Below are positions 37,967-46,821 of a stretch of 64,000 nucleotides of DNA, piece by piece. How positions within the stretch are numbered: the first letter of the stretch is position 1; each line of letters begins with the position of its first letter. The position numbers and the translations under genes were made by a program. The stretch lies in contig NZ_CP047020.1 of NCBI RefSeq assembly GCF_009796285.1, positions 8,060,001-8,124,000 of the forward strand, read 5' to 3'. Under the pieces are notes generated by a model, which saw only the letters and a program-made list of their open reading frames with translations, was not told the DNA's origin and did not search any database. The DNA is from Streptomyces broussonetiae. Lineage in GTDB: Bacteria > Actinomycetota > Actinomycetes > Streptomycetales > Streptomycetaceae.

Positions 37967-39019
37967 ATGGCAGCAGCGTTCATGAAGGAATCCGCCGTTG
38001 TGCAGCCCGAGGATGTGCGTCTCATTCGCGCGCTCCAGGTCGCCCCCAGGGCCTCGTTCGCCTCGATCGCGGATGCGCTCGGCCTTGCCGAAGGCGCCGT
38101 CACACGCCGGTATCGTCGGCTGCGCGCCGAGGGTGTCATCCGCGTCGCGGGCGTCGTCGATCCGGGGGCGCTGGGACAGAGCAGGTGGCTGGTGCGGCTG
38201 CGCTGCCGCCCCGGCAGCGTCCCGGCGATCGCCGACGCGCTCGCGAAGCGCGACGATGTCAGCTGGGTGGCCCTGGGCGCCGCGGGCTCCGAAATCACCT
38301 GCGCCGTCCGGTCGCGGACCCGCGAACAGCGCGAGGACCTGCTCGGACAGCGGCTTCCGCGCACCGCGGCCGTCATCGACATCCACGCATCCGCGGTACT
38401 GCGCCAGTTCGTCGGAGGCCGCGGCCACTACTGGGCCGCTCTGCGCGGCACCCTGACTCCACAGCAGGAGGCGATGCTCGGGAGCGAGGGGTCCCCTTTC
38501 ACGGAATCCCCGGTCGTCCCGCGCGATCCGGTGCAGCTCACTGCCGAGGACGAGAAGATGCTCGACGTGCTCGCCGCGGACGGCCGCGCCAGCCTTGTCG
38601 ATCTCGGTGCGGCGGCGGACCTCACGCCCGGGCGCGTGTCACGCCGCCTCCACGTCCTGCTCCGGCGCCGCGTCGTCCATGTGGATGTCGAGATCGCCCC
38701 GGCGGCGCTGGGCTATCACGCTCGGGCCCTCCTCTGGCTCCGCGTCCACCCCGCGGCGGTCAAGAGCGTGGGACGCACACTCGCGCAGGAACCCGCAATC
38801 GCCTTCGCCGCGGCCGTCTCCGGGCCCTGCAACCTCCATGCCGTCGCGCACTGCCGAGACCTCAACGAACTCTTCGAGTTCACGTCGGACCGCATCGGGT
38901 CCATGTCCGGCGTCCAGAGCATGGAGATCTCTCCTGTGCTCCAGCAGATCAAGCAGGCCGGCACGCTCGTGTCCGGCGACCGTCTCGTCGCGCCGCGCAG
39001 CGCTCGGGCGCGACGCTGA
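37967..39019 (+). CDS. Tandem Lrp/AsnC-family regulator
   Basis: The protein has 350 residues, about twice the usual 150-160. It holds two HTH plus RAM-type ligand-domain units: HTH1 around 15-60 (SFASIADALGLAEGAVTRRYR) and HTH2 around 190-235 (DLGAAADLTPGRVSRRL), each followed by an alpha/beta sandwich. A single chain thus mimics the Lrp dimer. It is transcribed divergently from the SDR/amidohydrolase operon with a gap of 125 bases, so control of that operon is the natural guess. Effector ligand unknown. Confidence 0.9.
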   Translation: MAAAFMKESAVVQPEDVRLIRALQVAPRASFASIADALGLAEGAVTRRYRRLRAEGVIRVAGVVDPGALGQSRWLVRLRCRPGSVPAIADALAKRDDVSWVALGAAGSEITCAVRSRTREQREDLLGQRLPRTAAVIDIHASAVLRQFVGGRGHYWAALRGTLTPQQEAMLGSEGSPFTESPVVPRDPVQLTAEDEKMLDVLAADGRASLVDLGAAADLTPGRVSRRLHVLLRRRVVHVDVEIAPAALGYHARALLWLRVHPAAVKSVGRTLAQEPAIAFAAAVSGPCNLHAVAHCRDLNELFEFTSDRIGSMSGVQSMEISPVLQQIKQAGTLVSGDRLVAPRSARARR

Positions 39020-39186
39020 GGACGCACGGCGGCGGCCCGGCCCGACCCGGCCGGAATCGTCGGATCGTCGGTCCTCCCGACCCGGACCGAACCCGTGAAG
39101 CACCGGTGGAAACCCTGCAGAAGCGGTGTCGGTGGGGCCGCCTGTGCTGCGCCGGACGATCACGCGGGACCTGGGGAGGGCGCGGC

Positions 39187-39300
39187 ATGTTCAACAAGCT
39201 GTTCGGCAGGGGTGCGCGCAGACCGGGGAAGGATCCGTACGCCCTTCCCGTCCCGCGCGGGCCGAAGAAGGGGATGTACACGCTGCGCGACAAGGAGTGA
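39187..39300 (+). CDS. Small basic protein of 37 residues, unknown function
   Basis: The ATG at 39187 is 6 bases after a strong GGGGAGGG-type SD, and a 16-bp terminator stem begins 10 bases after the stop, so the unit is framed like a true gene. The product starts MFNKLFGRGARR and is rich in Arg, Lys, Gly and Pro. It has no signal peptide or membrane segment; the first residues could form a short amphipathic helix. I do not recognise it. Confidence 0.55.
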   Translation: MFNKLFGRGARRPGKDPYALPVPRGPKKGMYTLRDKE

Positions 39301-39310
39301 TATGGCGGGC

Positions 39311-39350
39311 GCCCCCGGTGCCGGGCGAGAGCCCGCCCGGCACCGGGGGC
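39311..39350 (+). terminator. Strong terminator after the 37-residue gene
   Basis: A perfect 16-bp stem (39311-39326 with 39335-39350) with an 8-base loop. It stands between the small gene and the convergent aminotransferase gene. Confidence 0.85.
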
Positions 39351-39417
39351 ACGCCGTCGGCTGATCCCGACCGTTGCGACCCTGGGGATGTCCCGCTGGA
39401 GAGAGCCGCACAGACCG

Positions 39418-40200
39418 CTACGGACGTTCCGCCGGCAGCGCGGCATAGGCTTCCCGGAGTGGTGCGAGCGCGCTGTCGCCGTCGGGGAACCTCAGGTCGT
39501 CGACCCCGAGGACCGCGCGCACTCCCACAGCGGCACTCGTGGCGAAAGCGGCCCGCATGGAAGGCAGTTCGGCGATCCGGACCTCGCGCGTGGTGCTCCC
39601 TTCCAGAGCCTTGTGCAGCAGGCGCATGGTGACCCCCGGCAGGATGTCGGCGTCGGGCCAGACCACCTCTCCGGCCTCGTCCAAGAAGCCGATGTTCCAG
39701 GTGCAGCCCTCCGAGACCCGCCCGTCGGGGTCGGTGAACAGGACGTCGTCGAACCCGGCGAGCTGCGCCGCACGCCGCAGTCGCAGCTGGCTGAAGAGCG
39801 CGACGTGCTTGACGGCGGCAGTGTCACGGTGGAACGCGAAAGACCTGACCCTGAGCGCAGACGGCGGGAGAGCGCTCGCCGGACGCGTGGTCACGAGGAT
39901 GTGCGGGTCCGCCTTCCCGGCCGGGTGCGCCAGGTCCAGTGCGGGGTCGAAGACGGTGACACGTACGATCAGCGGACCGGCCTGCCGTCCGACCTCCTGT
40001 CGTACGCAGTGCAGGACCCGCTCCCGGTCGAGAGGCGCCCCGAAGAGCGCGGCGCAGTCCCGCTCGAGCCGGTCCAGGTGCAGCGGGAGTCCGCGGATCC
40101 CTCCGCCGTCCAGCCGCATGGTGGTGAAATGCCCGTAGTTCGTGAGGGCGAGGCCCGCCATCTGCTCGACGGACGCGGGCAGCCCATTGACAGTAGCCAT
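39418..40200 (-). CDS. Class IV (branched-chain/D-amino acid type) aminotransferase family protein
   Basis: The protein has 260 residues from the ATG at 40200; a longer frame to 40257 adds an unlikely leader. The fold-type IV PLP enzyme features are a lysine in TAAVKHVALFSQL that should bind PLP, SEGCTWNIGF as the phosphate-contacting loop and a late ATSAAVGVRAV segment. Relatives include aminodeoxychorismate lyase, D-amino acid and branched-chain aminotransferases; sequence alone does not decide among them. It has no operon partner: the FUSC gene behind it starts a separate unit. Confidence 0.87.
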   Translation of the reverse strand: MATVNGLPASVEQMAGLALTNYGHFTTMRLDGGGIRGLPLHLDRLERDCAALFGAPLDRERVLHCVRQEVGRQAGPLIVRVTVFDPALDLAHPAGKADPHILVTTRPASALPPSALRVRSFAFHRDTAAVKHVALFSQLRLRRAAQLAGFDDVLFTDPDGRVSEGCTWNIGFLDEAGEVVWPDADILPGVTMRLLHKALEGSTTREVRIAELPSMRAAFATSAAVGVRAVLGVDDLRFPDGDSALAPLREAYAALPAERP

Positions 40201-40352
40201 GAGGTCAGTGTGGCTGTTGCCGGCTTGCGATTGAGCGCTTGGCAGATCCCCAGGCATTCCCTCAACGACACGCGGCAGGCGCCCGCGCGGCCCGGGCCAC
40301 GACGGCAGCAGGGCACGGATCCCGTGCCGGTCGGGTCATCCTGCCTGAGGAC

Positions 40353-42167
40353 TCACTCCCATCGACGGCGCAGCAGCCCTGCCAGCAGGAGGTAGCCACG
40401 CTGCTCCGCCGCGGCCAGCTCAACGGGGTCGATGCCCGCCGACCACAGCTCGCCCGCCGCGGCGTCGTCGGCCTCGCGCAACTCCACGACAGCCTGCGCC
40501 AGTCGCATCTGGACCCCGGGATGCGGGGGCCCCGGGCCGGCCAGCGCGCGCTCCGCCTGCTCGGCAGCCGCCTCGCACTGCGCCAGCGCCCGTTCGGCCC
40601 GCACCGCGGCGTGGCCACCGGACACCAGCAGCGCGCAGAGCAGACCCACCACGATGCCGAGCAGGCTGGCCAGCCCGCGGTCGTGGACGAGTTCACCCGC
40701 GGATTCGGGCGCGGCCAGGTCGCTCATCAGCAGCGCGAGCGGTGTCAGGAAGACCACACCGAGACCGTAGTTGCGGACCACGACGTACTCCAGCAGGAAT
40801 TCCAGGACCACGACGACGACGGCAAGGGCCGCCGGCCCCGGATGCGCGGCCAGCACGGCGAGGGCGAGCAACAGGCCGACGACCGTACCGAGCGAGCGCT
40901 GGACGGCCCGCTGCGCGGTCGTGCGGACGTTGACCGAGTGCAGTACGGCTGCGGCTGAGATCGCCGCCCAGTAGCCGTGCCCGAGACCGAGCAGCAGGGC
41001 CAGAGCGCCCGACACCCCGGTGCCGAGGAGCATGCGCAGCGCGGGAACCACCCAGACCGACAGGTGACCCGGGCCGCCCCGACGGCACCCCGTGATCAGT
41101 TCGGAGGCGCGCCGGGCAGCGCGCCGCTCCGGTACGGCAGCCACGCCCGGCGCAAGGCGCCCCTCGCCTCCGTGCGGGTCCGCGGTCGGCCGGGACGCGC
41201 CGGGCAGCACCGGGGGAGGCCTGCGGCGCCGGTCCGCGAGCGCCTGGGCCTGCAGGCGCAGGCGCCGAGCCGTGGACAGGCCGTTCGGCGACAGGCCTGC
41301 GGAGCCGACCAGTATCGACCAGGACATGTCCGTCAGCTGCACACAGACCCCGCCCCGGGGACCCTGCCGGGCGTGCGTGGGCGGTGCGAGACCGAGGGCG
41401 TCGTACGCCGCCAGGACGGCGATGGTCGCCCGGTGCCGCTGCCGCGCGGGTTCGGCGCCGGCCGCGGTCGCCTCCAGCAGCTGCGCGAGCGCGCGCAGGG
41501 CCGCGGCGACGGCGAGGCGCTGAGGGCGGTCCGGGTGCACGAACCAGCCGGTCACCGCCAGCGCCCACGCCACCAGCGATGCAGCGGCGGCCAGCCCGGT
41601 CCGGGGCAGGACATCGGCGAAGGTGGCCGAACTGTTGGCCGCCACGGCGAACGAGAACAGCAGGAGGACCGCGCCGAGCCCCCCGAGCCGCGTGGCGTCG
41701 CAGCCGAACTTGGTCGCCCCGGCGACGACCGCGGTGGCTGCCGCCACCACGACGGCGCCCGCTCCGCCGGCGCGTGGATCCGCCCACGCGGCGAGGGCCG
41801 AGCCACAGCCCACACACGCCGTCATGGCCACGCCGACCACGGCGAGCACGCGGGCGCGCCGTGCGTAGGGCACATTGCGTCCGAACGTGGTGGTGAAGGA
41901 ACCCAGCATGGCGTAGACCGCGAGATCCGGTCGCCCGGCCAGGACGATCGGCAGCGCCACCACGGCCATGGCCAGGGCCGCTCGCAGGGCGAAGAGGAAG
42001 GCTCCGTCCACCCTGTGCAGGGCGAGCGCCCCGCGCGGGGACAGCGCCCGCGCGGCGCTGCCGGCCGGCCCCCGCCACTTCCCCCGGGCCACAGCGGATG
42101 CCTGGACATCAGACGAACCGGCACGGGCAGCGGTGCCCTCATGCCGTCCGCGGGTCCCCTTGCGCAT
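40353..42167 (-). CDS. FUSC-family integral membrane protein (aromatic-acid exporter-like)
   Basis: The protein has 604 residues from the ATG at 42167, 9 bases after GGAGG; an ATG at 42185 is possible. Two blocks of about five or six membrane helices (about 50-200 and 345-505) are separated and followed by cytoplasmic helical regions, the YccS/AaeB-like arrangement. The second block contains the fusaric-acid-resistance-type stretch GHGYWAAISAAAVLHS. Members export aromatic acids or related weak acids using the proton gradient. The gene is divergent from a DUF1345 membrane gene. A class IV aminotransferase follows but is separated by 152 bases. Confidence 0.88.
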   Translation of the reverse strand: MRKGTRGRHEGTAARAGSSDVQASAVARGKWRGPAGSAARALSPRGALALHRVDGAFLFALRAALAMAVVALPIVLAGRPDLAVYAMLGSFTTTFGRNVPYARRARVLAVVGVAMTACVGCGSALAAWADPRAGGAGAVVVAAATAVVAGATKFGCDATRLGGLGAVLLLFSFAVAANSSATFADVLPRTGLAAAASLVAWALAVTGWFVHPDRPQRLAVAAALRALAQLLEATAAGAEPARQRHRATIAVLAAYDALGLAPPTHARQGPRGGVCVQLTDMSWSILVGSAGLSPNGLSTARRLRLQAQALADRRRRPPPVLPGASRPTADPHGGEGRLAPGVAAVPERRAARRASELITGCRRGGPGHLSVWVVPALRMLLGTGVSGALALLLGLGHGYWAAISAAAVLHSVNVRTTAQRAVQRSLGTVVGLLLALAVLAAHPGPAALAVVVVVLEFLLEYVVVRNYGLGVVFLTPLALLMSDLAAPESAGELVHDRGLASLLGIVVGLLCALLVSGGHAAVRAERALAQCEAAAEQAERALAGPGPPHPGVQMRLAQAVVELREADDAAAGELWSAGIDPVELAAAEQRGYLLLAGLLRRRWE

Positions 42168-42366
42168 ACACCGTCGCCTCCGCATGCACCCTCGCCGCGC
42201 GCAAGAGCCGGCGGTCGGCGATCGCGCGATCGACCGCTCCCGCGGCCACGAGTGGTTCCGAGCCGCCGACGGCTCGCACGAGCAGGGTGTGCCGGCCGTC
42301 GACCGCGGCGGCAGGCGGCCCGGCGGCCACGTCTACGCTGCCGGCAGCGACGCCCTCATGCCGCAT
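42139..42366 (-). CDS. Possible 75-residue upstream ORF before the FUSC gene
   Basis: An ATG-started frame of 75 residues, rich in Ala, Val and Arg, precedes and overlaps the FUSC start by 29 bases. It has no SD and no recognisable domain; coding character is moderate. It may be a leader ORF or simply part of the promoter region between two divergent genes. Confidence 0.25.
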   Translation of the reverse strand: MRHEGVAAGSVDVAAGPPAAAVDGRHTLLVRAVGGSEPLVAAGAVDRAIADRRLLRAARVHAEATVYAQGDPRTA

Positions 42367-42431
42367 GTCATCACGCTAGCGACTTTTGTGCGAGGGCGCT
42401 GGCAGGGCTGACGCCGCTACTGTTGTGACGT

Positions 42432-43064
42432 ATGAGGACACGGGTGTCACTGTTCCGGTCCGCAATCCCCCGACTCGCATGCGCCGTGGTCGCGGGAATG
42501 GTGATCGGGGCCGCCGTCGGCGTCCCGACCGATGCACCGCTCGGTATTCTCGCGGGCATCGCCGCCACAGAGGCGTTCTTCGTGGTGTCGGGCTGGATCG
42601 TGCTGTGGCCCATGAACGCCGAAGCGACGCGCGGCCACGCCCGGCGTGAGGACCTGCGCCCGGTGGCCGAGGAAATCGCCGTGATCGCGGCCGCCGTGTG
42701 CGGACTCCTCGGAATCGTGGTGCTCCATTTCGGCAATGCCGACCCCGTTCATGCCGCGACGGCGCTCGGCGGTGTGTTCATGGCCTGGGCCGCACTCCAT
42801 CTGATGTACGCCACCCGCTACGCCTTCCTCTACTACCCGCAGGCCATGGGCGGGATCGACTTCAACTCCGAGCAGTTGCCGGCGTACCGTGACTTCTTCT
42901 ACTTCAGCTACAACCTCGGTATGACCTACCAGGTCTCGGACACCGGTGTGTCCAGCTCGGCGATCCGTGCCATGGTGCTGCGGCACTGCCTTCTGTCCTA
43001 CGTCTTCGGCACCAGCGTGCTCGCCACCGCCGTCAACCTCGTCGCGGGCATCGTCACGCGCTGA
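42432..43064 (+). CDS. DUF1345 membrane protein
   Basis: The protein has 210 residues and five predicted membrane helices. The DUF1345 signature region is seen as MYATRYAFLYY, followed by DFFYFSYNLGMTYQVSDT and a final HCLLSYVFGTSVLATAVNL helix. Function of the family is not established. It is divergent from the small upstream frame and FUSC gene; the two membrane genes may share a promoter region and a stress response. Confidence 0.9.
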   Translation: MRTRVSLFRSAIPRLACAVVAGMVIGAAVGVPTDAPLGILAGIAATEAFFVVSGWIVLWPMNAEATRGHARREDLRPVAEEIAVIAAAVCGLLGIVVLHFGNADPVHAATALGGVFMAWAALHLMYATRYAFLYYPQAMGGIDFNSEQLPAYRDFFYFSYNLGMTYQVSDTGVSSSAIRAMVLRHCLLSYVFGTSVLATAVNLVAGIVTR

Positions 43065-43234
43065 CCCCTCCCTGGAGACCGCCCGGGACCGGCGGCCGGA
43101 GCGTGAGCCCGGAGGGCCGCACACCACGCGTGCGACGACCCGCCTCCCCGCCGGGACGCGGTCGCTCATGTGGCGACCTGTCGGCGGGGCGACGACACTG
43201 GGGTGGGGGAGCAGCACCGGGAGGTACACCGGCC

Positions 43235-43753
43235 ATGCACACCGTCGAGGAAAAGATCGAGGTCGCGGTGCCGGTGCGTACCGCCTACGACCAGTGGACC
43301 CAGTTCAAGAGCTTTCCCCGGTTCATGGCCTCGGTGAAGAGGGTCGAACAGGTGGGGCCGACCGTGACCGCATGGGTCATCGGCTATGGACCGGTGCACA
43401 GCGAGTTCGAGGCGGAGATCGTGGAGCAGGAGCCGGACTCCCGCCTGGTCTGGCGCAGCCTTGACCGGCGCCCCCGGCACCGGGGAGAGGTGTCGTTCAG
43501 CCCCACCGCCGACGGCGGCACCGCGGTCACGGTGCGCATGGAGGTGGAGCCGCGCGGTATGGCGGGGCGGCTGCCCCGCGCCTCCCGTGTCACCGGCCGC
43601 GTGGTGCGGCTGGAACTCGGGCATTTCAAGGAGTTCATCGAGGGGCTCGGAGAAGCCGGCGGTGCCTGGCGCGGCGCGATCCACAACGGACACGTACGGC
43701 ACGCGGAACCGAATCCGCCCAGGAGCCGGGTGCCCTGTTGGCCGGTCGGCTGA
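43235..43753 (+). CDS. SRPBCC-family protein (polyketide-cyclase-like fold)
   Basis: The protein has 172 residues; GGGAGG about 10 bases upstream supports the ATG at 43235. The sequence MHTVEEKIEVAVPVRTAYDQW...FPRFMASVKRV is the standard start of the COG5637/SRPBCC group, with a final helix ELGHFKEFIE. Such proteins bind hydrophobic ligands in a helix-grip cavity; this group is common in actinobacterial stress regions and often has no known substrate. The fdhF-like gene follows after 64 bases. Confidence 0.88.
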   Translation: MHTVEEKIEVAVPVRTAYDQWTQFKSFPRFMASVKRVEQVGPTVTAWVIGYGPVHSEFEAEIVEQEPDSRLVWRSLDRRPRHRGEVSFSPTADGGTAVTVRMEVEPRGMAGRLPRASRVTGRVVRLELGHFKEFIEGLGEAGGAWRGAIHNGHVRHAEPNPPRSRVPCWPVG

Positions 43754-43817
43754 TCCGTCCGAGGGCACACGATCGGCTGATCCACGTGAGGGCACAGGCC
43801 AAGGGAGAGGCAACCGG

Positions 43818-46133
43818 ATGACGAAGCCGCCGAGCGAGGAGCCCGAGGACGATCTCACCGTCACGCGCCCCAGGACATGGGCCGCGGGAGTTCCGGCGGT
43901 GGTGCACGCCTTGGAGTACTCCCTGGAGCAGACGTCCTTGGCCAAAACCGGTGTGGACCTGCTGACCATGAACCAGGTGGGCGGGATCGACTGTCCCGGC
44001 TGCGCGTGGGCGGATCCCACTCCGGGACACAGGCACCGCAACGAGTACTGCGAGAACGGCGCCAAGCACATCAATGACGAGGCGACGACACGCCGTGTGA
44101 CCGCGGAGTTCTTCCGCAGGCACCGGGTGTCCGAACTCGGCCGGCGCTCCGACATGTGGCTGAACCACCAGGGCCGGCTGACCGAACCGATGGTCAAGCG
44201 ACCGGACTGCGACCACTACGAGCCGATCAGCTGGAACGAGGCGCTGGGACTTCTCGCCACGGAGCTGACCTCCCTGGACTCTCCGGACGAGGCGGTCTTC
44301 TACACCTCGGGCCGGGTCAGCAACGAGGCCGCGTTCGTCCTGCAGCTGTTCGCCCGGGCGTTCGGCACTAACAACCTGCCCGACTGCAGCAACATGTGCC
44401 ACGAGTCCAGCGGTTTCGCCCTGCACGAGACGCTGGGCACGGGCAAGGGAACGGTCAGCCTCCACGACCTCCACCACGCCGACCTCATCTTCCTGGTCGG
44501 CCAGAATCCCGGCACCAACCACCCGCGGCAGCTGTCCGCCCTGGAGCAGGCGAAGTTGAACGGCGCGCGCGTCATCGCGGTGAACACGCTGCCCGAGGCC
44601 GGACTGCTGAGATTCAAGAACCCGCAGAAGGCACGCGGAGTGATCGGGCACGGCGTCCGGATCGCCGACCGGTTCCTGCACATTCGATCCGGCGGTGACC
44701 TGGCCCTGTTCCAAGGGCTCAACCGGCTGCTGGTCGAGGCCGAGGACGCCCGGCCGGGGCAGGTGCTGGACCATGACTTCATCCGGTCCCACACCAGTGG
44801 CTTCGAGGAGTTCGCCGAGCACGTCCGGGGGATCGCCTGGCCGGACGTGCTCACCGCGACCGGTCTGACCCGTACGGAGATCGAGCAGGTCCGCGACGAC
44901 GTCCTGCGCAGTGAACGCGTGATCGTGTGCTGGGCCATGGGAATCACGCAGCACAAGCACGGCGTGGCCACCGTCCGGGAGATCGTGAACTTCCTGATGC
45001 TGCGCGGAAACCTCGGCCGAGCGGGGGCCGGCGCCTGCCCCGTACGCGGGCACAGCAATGTGCAGGGCGACCGGACGATGGGCGTCTGGGAGCAGATGCC
45101 GGACTCCTTCCTGGACGCACTGCGGGAGGAGTTCGGGTTCGACCCGCCCCGGGCTCACGGACTGGACTCCGTGAACTCGATCAGGGCGATGCGCGAGGGC
45201 CGTATCAAGGTGTTCCTCGGCGTCGCGGGCAACTTCGTCAGGGCCGCTCCGGACAGCGCCGTCACCGAGGAGGCCATGCGCACCTGCCGCCTGACCGCGC
45301 ACATCTCCACCAAGCTCAACAGGTCGCACACCGTCTGCGGTCGCACCGCGCTCATCCTGCCGACGCTGGGCCGCACCGAACGCGATGTCCAGGCCGGCGG
45401 AGAGCAGTTCGTCACCGTGGAGAACTCCATGAGTGAGGTGCACACCTCCCGCGGGCGGCTCAAGCCGGCCTCCACGCTCCTGCTCAGCGAGGTCGCCATC
45501 CTGTGCCGTCTGGCCCGGCGCACCCTGAACGGCAGGCCGGGCATCCCCTGGGAGCAGTTCGAAGCCGACTACGGGGCCGTCCGGGACCGGATCTCCCGCA
45601 TCGTGCCCGGCCTGCACGACTTCAACCGGCGCGTGGCGCGTCCCGGCGGCATCAGACTGCCCAACCCGGTCAACGAGGGCGTGTTCCCCACCGCGTCGGG
45701 CACCGCGCTGTTCACCTGCAACGCCTGGCAGATGCCGCAGGTCCCGGAGGGCCATCTGCTGCTGCAGACGCTGCGCTCCCACGACCAGTGGAACACCATC
45801 CCGTACACGCCCAACGACCGCTATCGGGGCATCCACGGAAGCCGCCGGGTGGTGCTGGTGAACCCGGACGACATGAGCGAACTCGGGCTGGCCGAACGGG
45901 AACGCGTCGATCTGGTCGGCGTGTGGACGGACGGCACCGCGCGCCGCGCCGAGGACTTCGAAGTCGTCCCGTACCCGATCACACGCGGCTCCGCCGCCGC
46001 CTACTACCCGGAGACACAGGTCCTGGTGCCCCTCGACAGCGTGGCCGAGATCAGCAACCAGCCGACGTCCAAGGCAATCCTGGTCCGGCTGGAGCCCGCG
46101 GCTGCCCGGCTGCGTACCGCACCACAGGCGTAG
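43818..46133 (+). CDS. FdhF/YdeP-family molybdopterin oxidoreductase
   Basis: The protein has 771 residues. It is a molybdopterin-guanine-dinucleotide enzyme of the YdeP/formate-dehydrogenase-alpha branch. It has an N-terminal CPGC pair (C59, C62), the likely Mo-ligand cysteine C194 in NMCHESSG, GQNPGTNHPR and HGVATVREIVNFLMLRGN cofactor-binding segments, and a C-terminal MopB domain with HDQWNT and NPDDMSELGL. The classical four-cysteine Fe4S4 motif of formate dehydrogenase is incomplete, as in YdeP. Escherichia coli YdeP is linked to acid resistance; the substrate is unsettled. No partner subunit genes are adjacent. Confidence 0.92.
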   Translation: MTKPPSEEPEDDLTVTRPRTWAAGVPAVVHALEYSLEQTSLAKTGVDLLTMNQVGGIDCPGCAWADPTPGHRHRNEYCENGAKHINDEATTRRVTAEFFRRHRVSELGRRSDMWLNHQGRLTEPMVKRPDCDHYEPISWNEALGLLATELTSLDSPDEAVFYTSGRVSNEAAFVLQLFARAFGTNNLPDCSNMCHESSGFALHETLGTGKGTVSLHDLHHADLIFLVGQNPGTNHPRQLSALEQAKLNGARVIAVNTLPEAGLLRFKNPQKARGVIGHGVRIADRFLHIRSGGDLALFQGLNRLLVEAEDARPGQVLDHDFIRSHTSGFEEFAEHVRGIAWPDVLTATGLTRTEIEQVRDDVLRSERVIVCWAMGITQHKHGVATVREIVNFLMLRGNLGRAGAGACPVRGHSNVQGDRTMGVWEQMPDSFLDALREEFGFDPPRAHGLDSVNSIRAMREGRIKVFLGVAGNFVRAAPDSAVTEEAMRTCRLTAHISTKLNRSHTVCGRTALILPTLGRTERDVQAGGEQFVTVENSMSEVHTSRGRLKPASTLLLSEVAILCRLARRTLNGRPGIPWEQFEADYGAVRDRISRIVPGLHDFNRRVARPGGIRLPNPVNEGVFPTASGTALFTCNAWQMPQVPEGHLLLQTLRSHDQWNTIPYTPNDRYRGIHGSRRVVLVNPDDMSELGLAERERVDLVGVWTDGTARRAEDFEVVPYPITRGSAAAYYPETQVLVPLDSVAEISNQPTSKAILVRLEPAAARLRTAPQA

Positions 46134-46189
46134 GGTCCCGACGCGGCTTCATCCTTGCTGCCGGTCCCGGGAAGGCATGAACGCTGGTC

Positions 46190-46465
46190 GGGGCAGCCCC
46201 GCAGCAGGGTCTCGCGCAGGGCGAGTGCGGCGATCAGGGCGGCCGGCGCGAACGGGAGCGCGGCGGCGAAGGTCTCGGCGGGCGCGTGCCCGTACGCCGC
46301 GCGGACCGCGGTGGCCGTCGCCGTGCCGGCGGGCCCGACGTGCCGGCTCACCACAGAGGCGGCCACGGCGCCCAGGACGGTCATGCCCAGCATCCCGCCG
46401 AGGCTCCCCACCGGCCCCGGCGCCCCCGCAGTCCGGACTCCCGCTCTGCCTGCGATCGTTGACAT
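46190..46465 (-). pseudogene. C-terminal remnant of an MFS drug-efflux transporter
   Basis: A minus-strand frame encodes about 90 residues resembling the last membrane helices of a DHA2 (EmrB-like) transporter: GSLGGMLGMTVLGAVAASVV, then a loop with ATAVRAAYGHAPAETFAAALPFA, a final helix and ALRETLLRG. The preceding 12 or so helices are missing and the frame runs on past the natural end into unrelated sequence. It is a decayed fragment. Confidence 0.55.
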
Positions 46466-46821
46466 TCAAGGCGGACGCATTGCAAGATCCGGGCTGCGGA
46501 AGCGGCCGTTCCTGTGGTTCCACGTAGTGATTCGCTGCACCCAGGACTGAGTGTCCGACTCACCCCTTCAAGGGGCGAGGGGGTGCCTCTTGCGCCACTT
46601 CAGGTGAACCGGGGGCGATACATTGGCCTGAAACCTCAGGGATGGAGCTGCAGCGTCGTGACCGAACGGTGGAGCGGGGGCGAACGTCCGGGCGTCGCCC
46701 AAGGCTGCGGCATCCGGGGATGCCACCGGCCTGCACCGCTGTCTTCGCGATCCGCCATGTCCCAGGAGCCGGGCCACGGCGACCGCAGCCACCGTGGCGC
46801 GAGTGCAGAACCTGCGTGCGG
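46466..46821. other. Intergenic stretch before the metallopeptidase gene
   Basis: No open frame here has domain support. It should contain the promoter of the 46822-49225 operon, but I could not pick a convincing -35/-10 pair. Confidence 0.3.

Noticed and set aside
43103..43234. An N-terminal extension of the SRPBCC protein from 43103.
   Set aside because: The added residues are Arg/Pro/Gly-rich and the family start MHTVEEK is preceded by a good SD.
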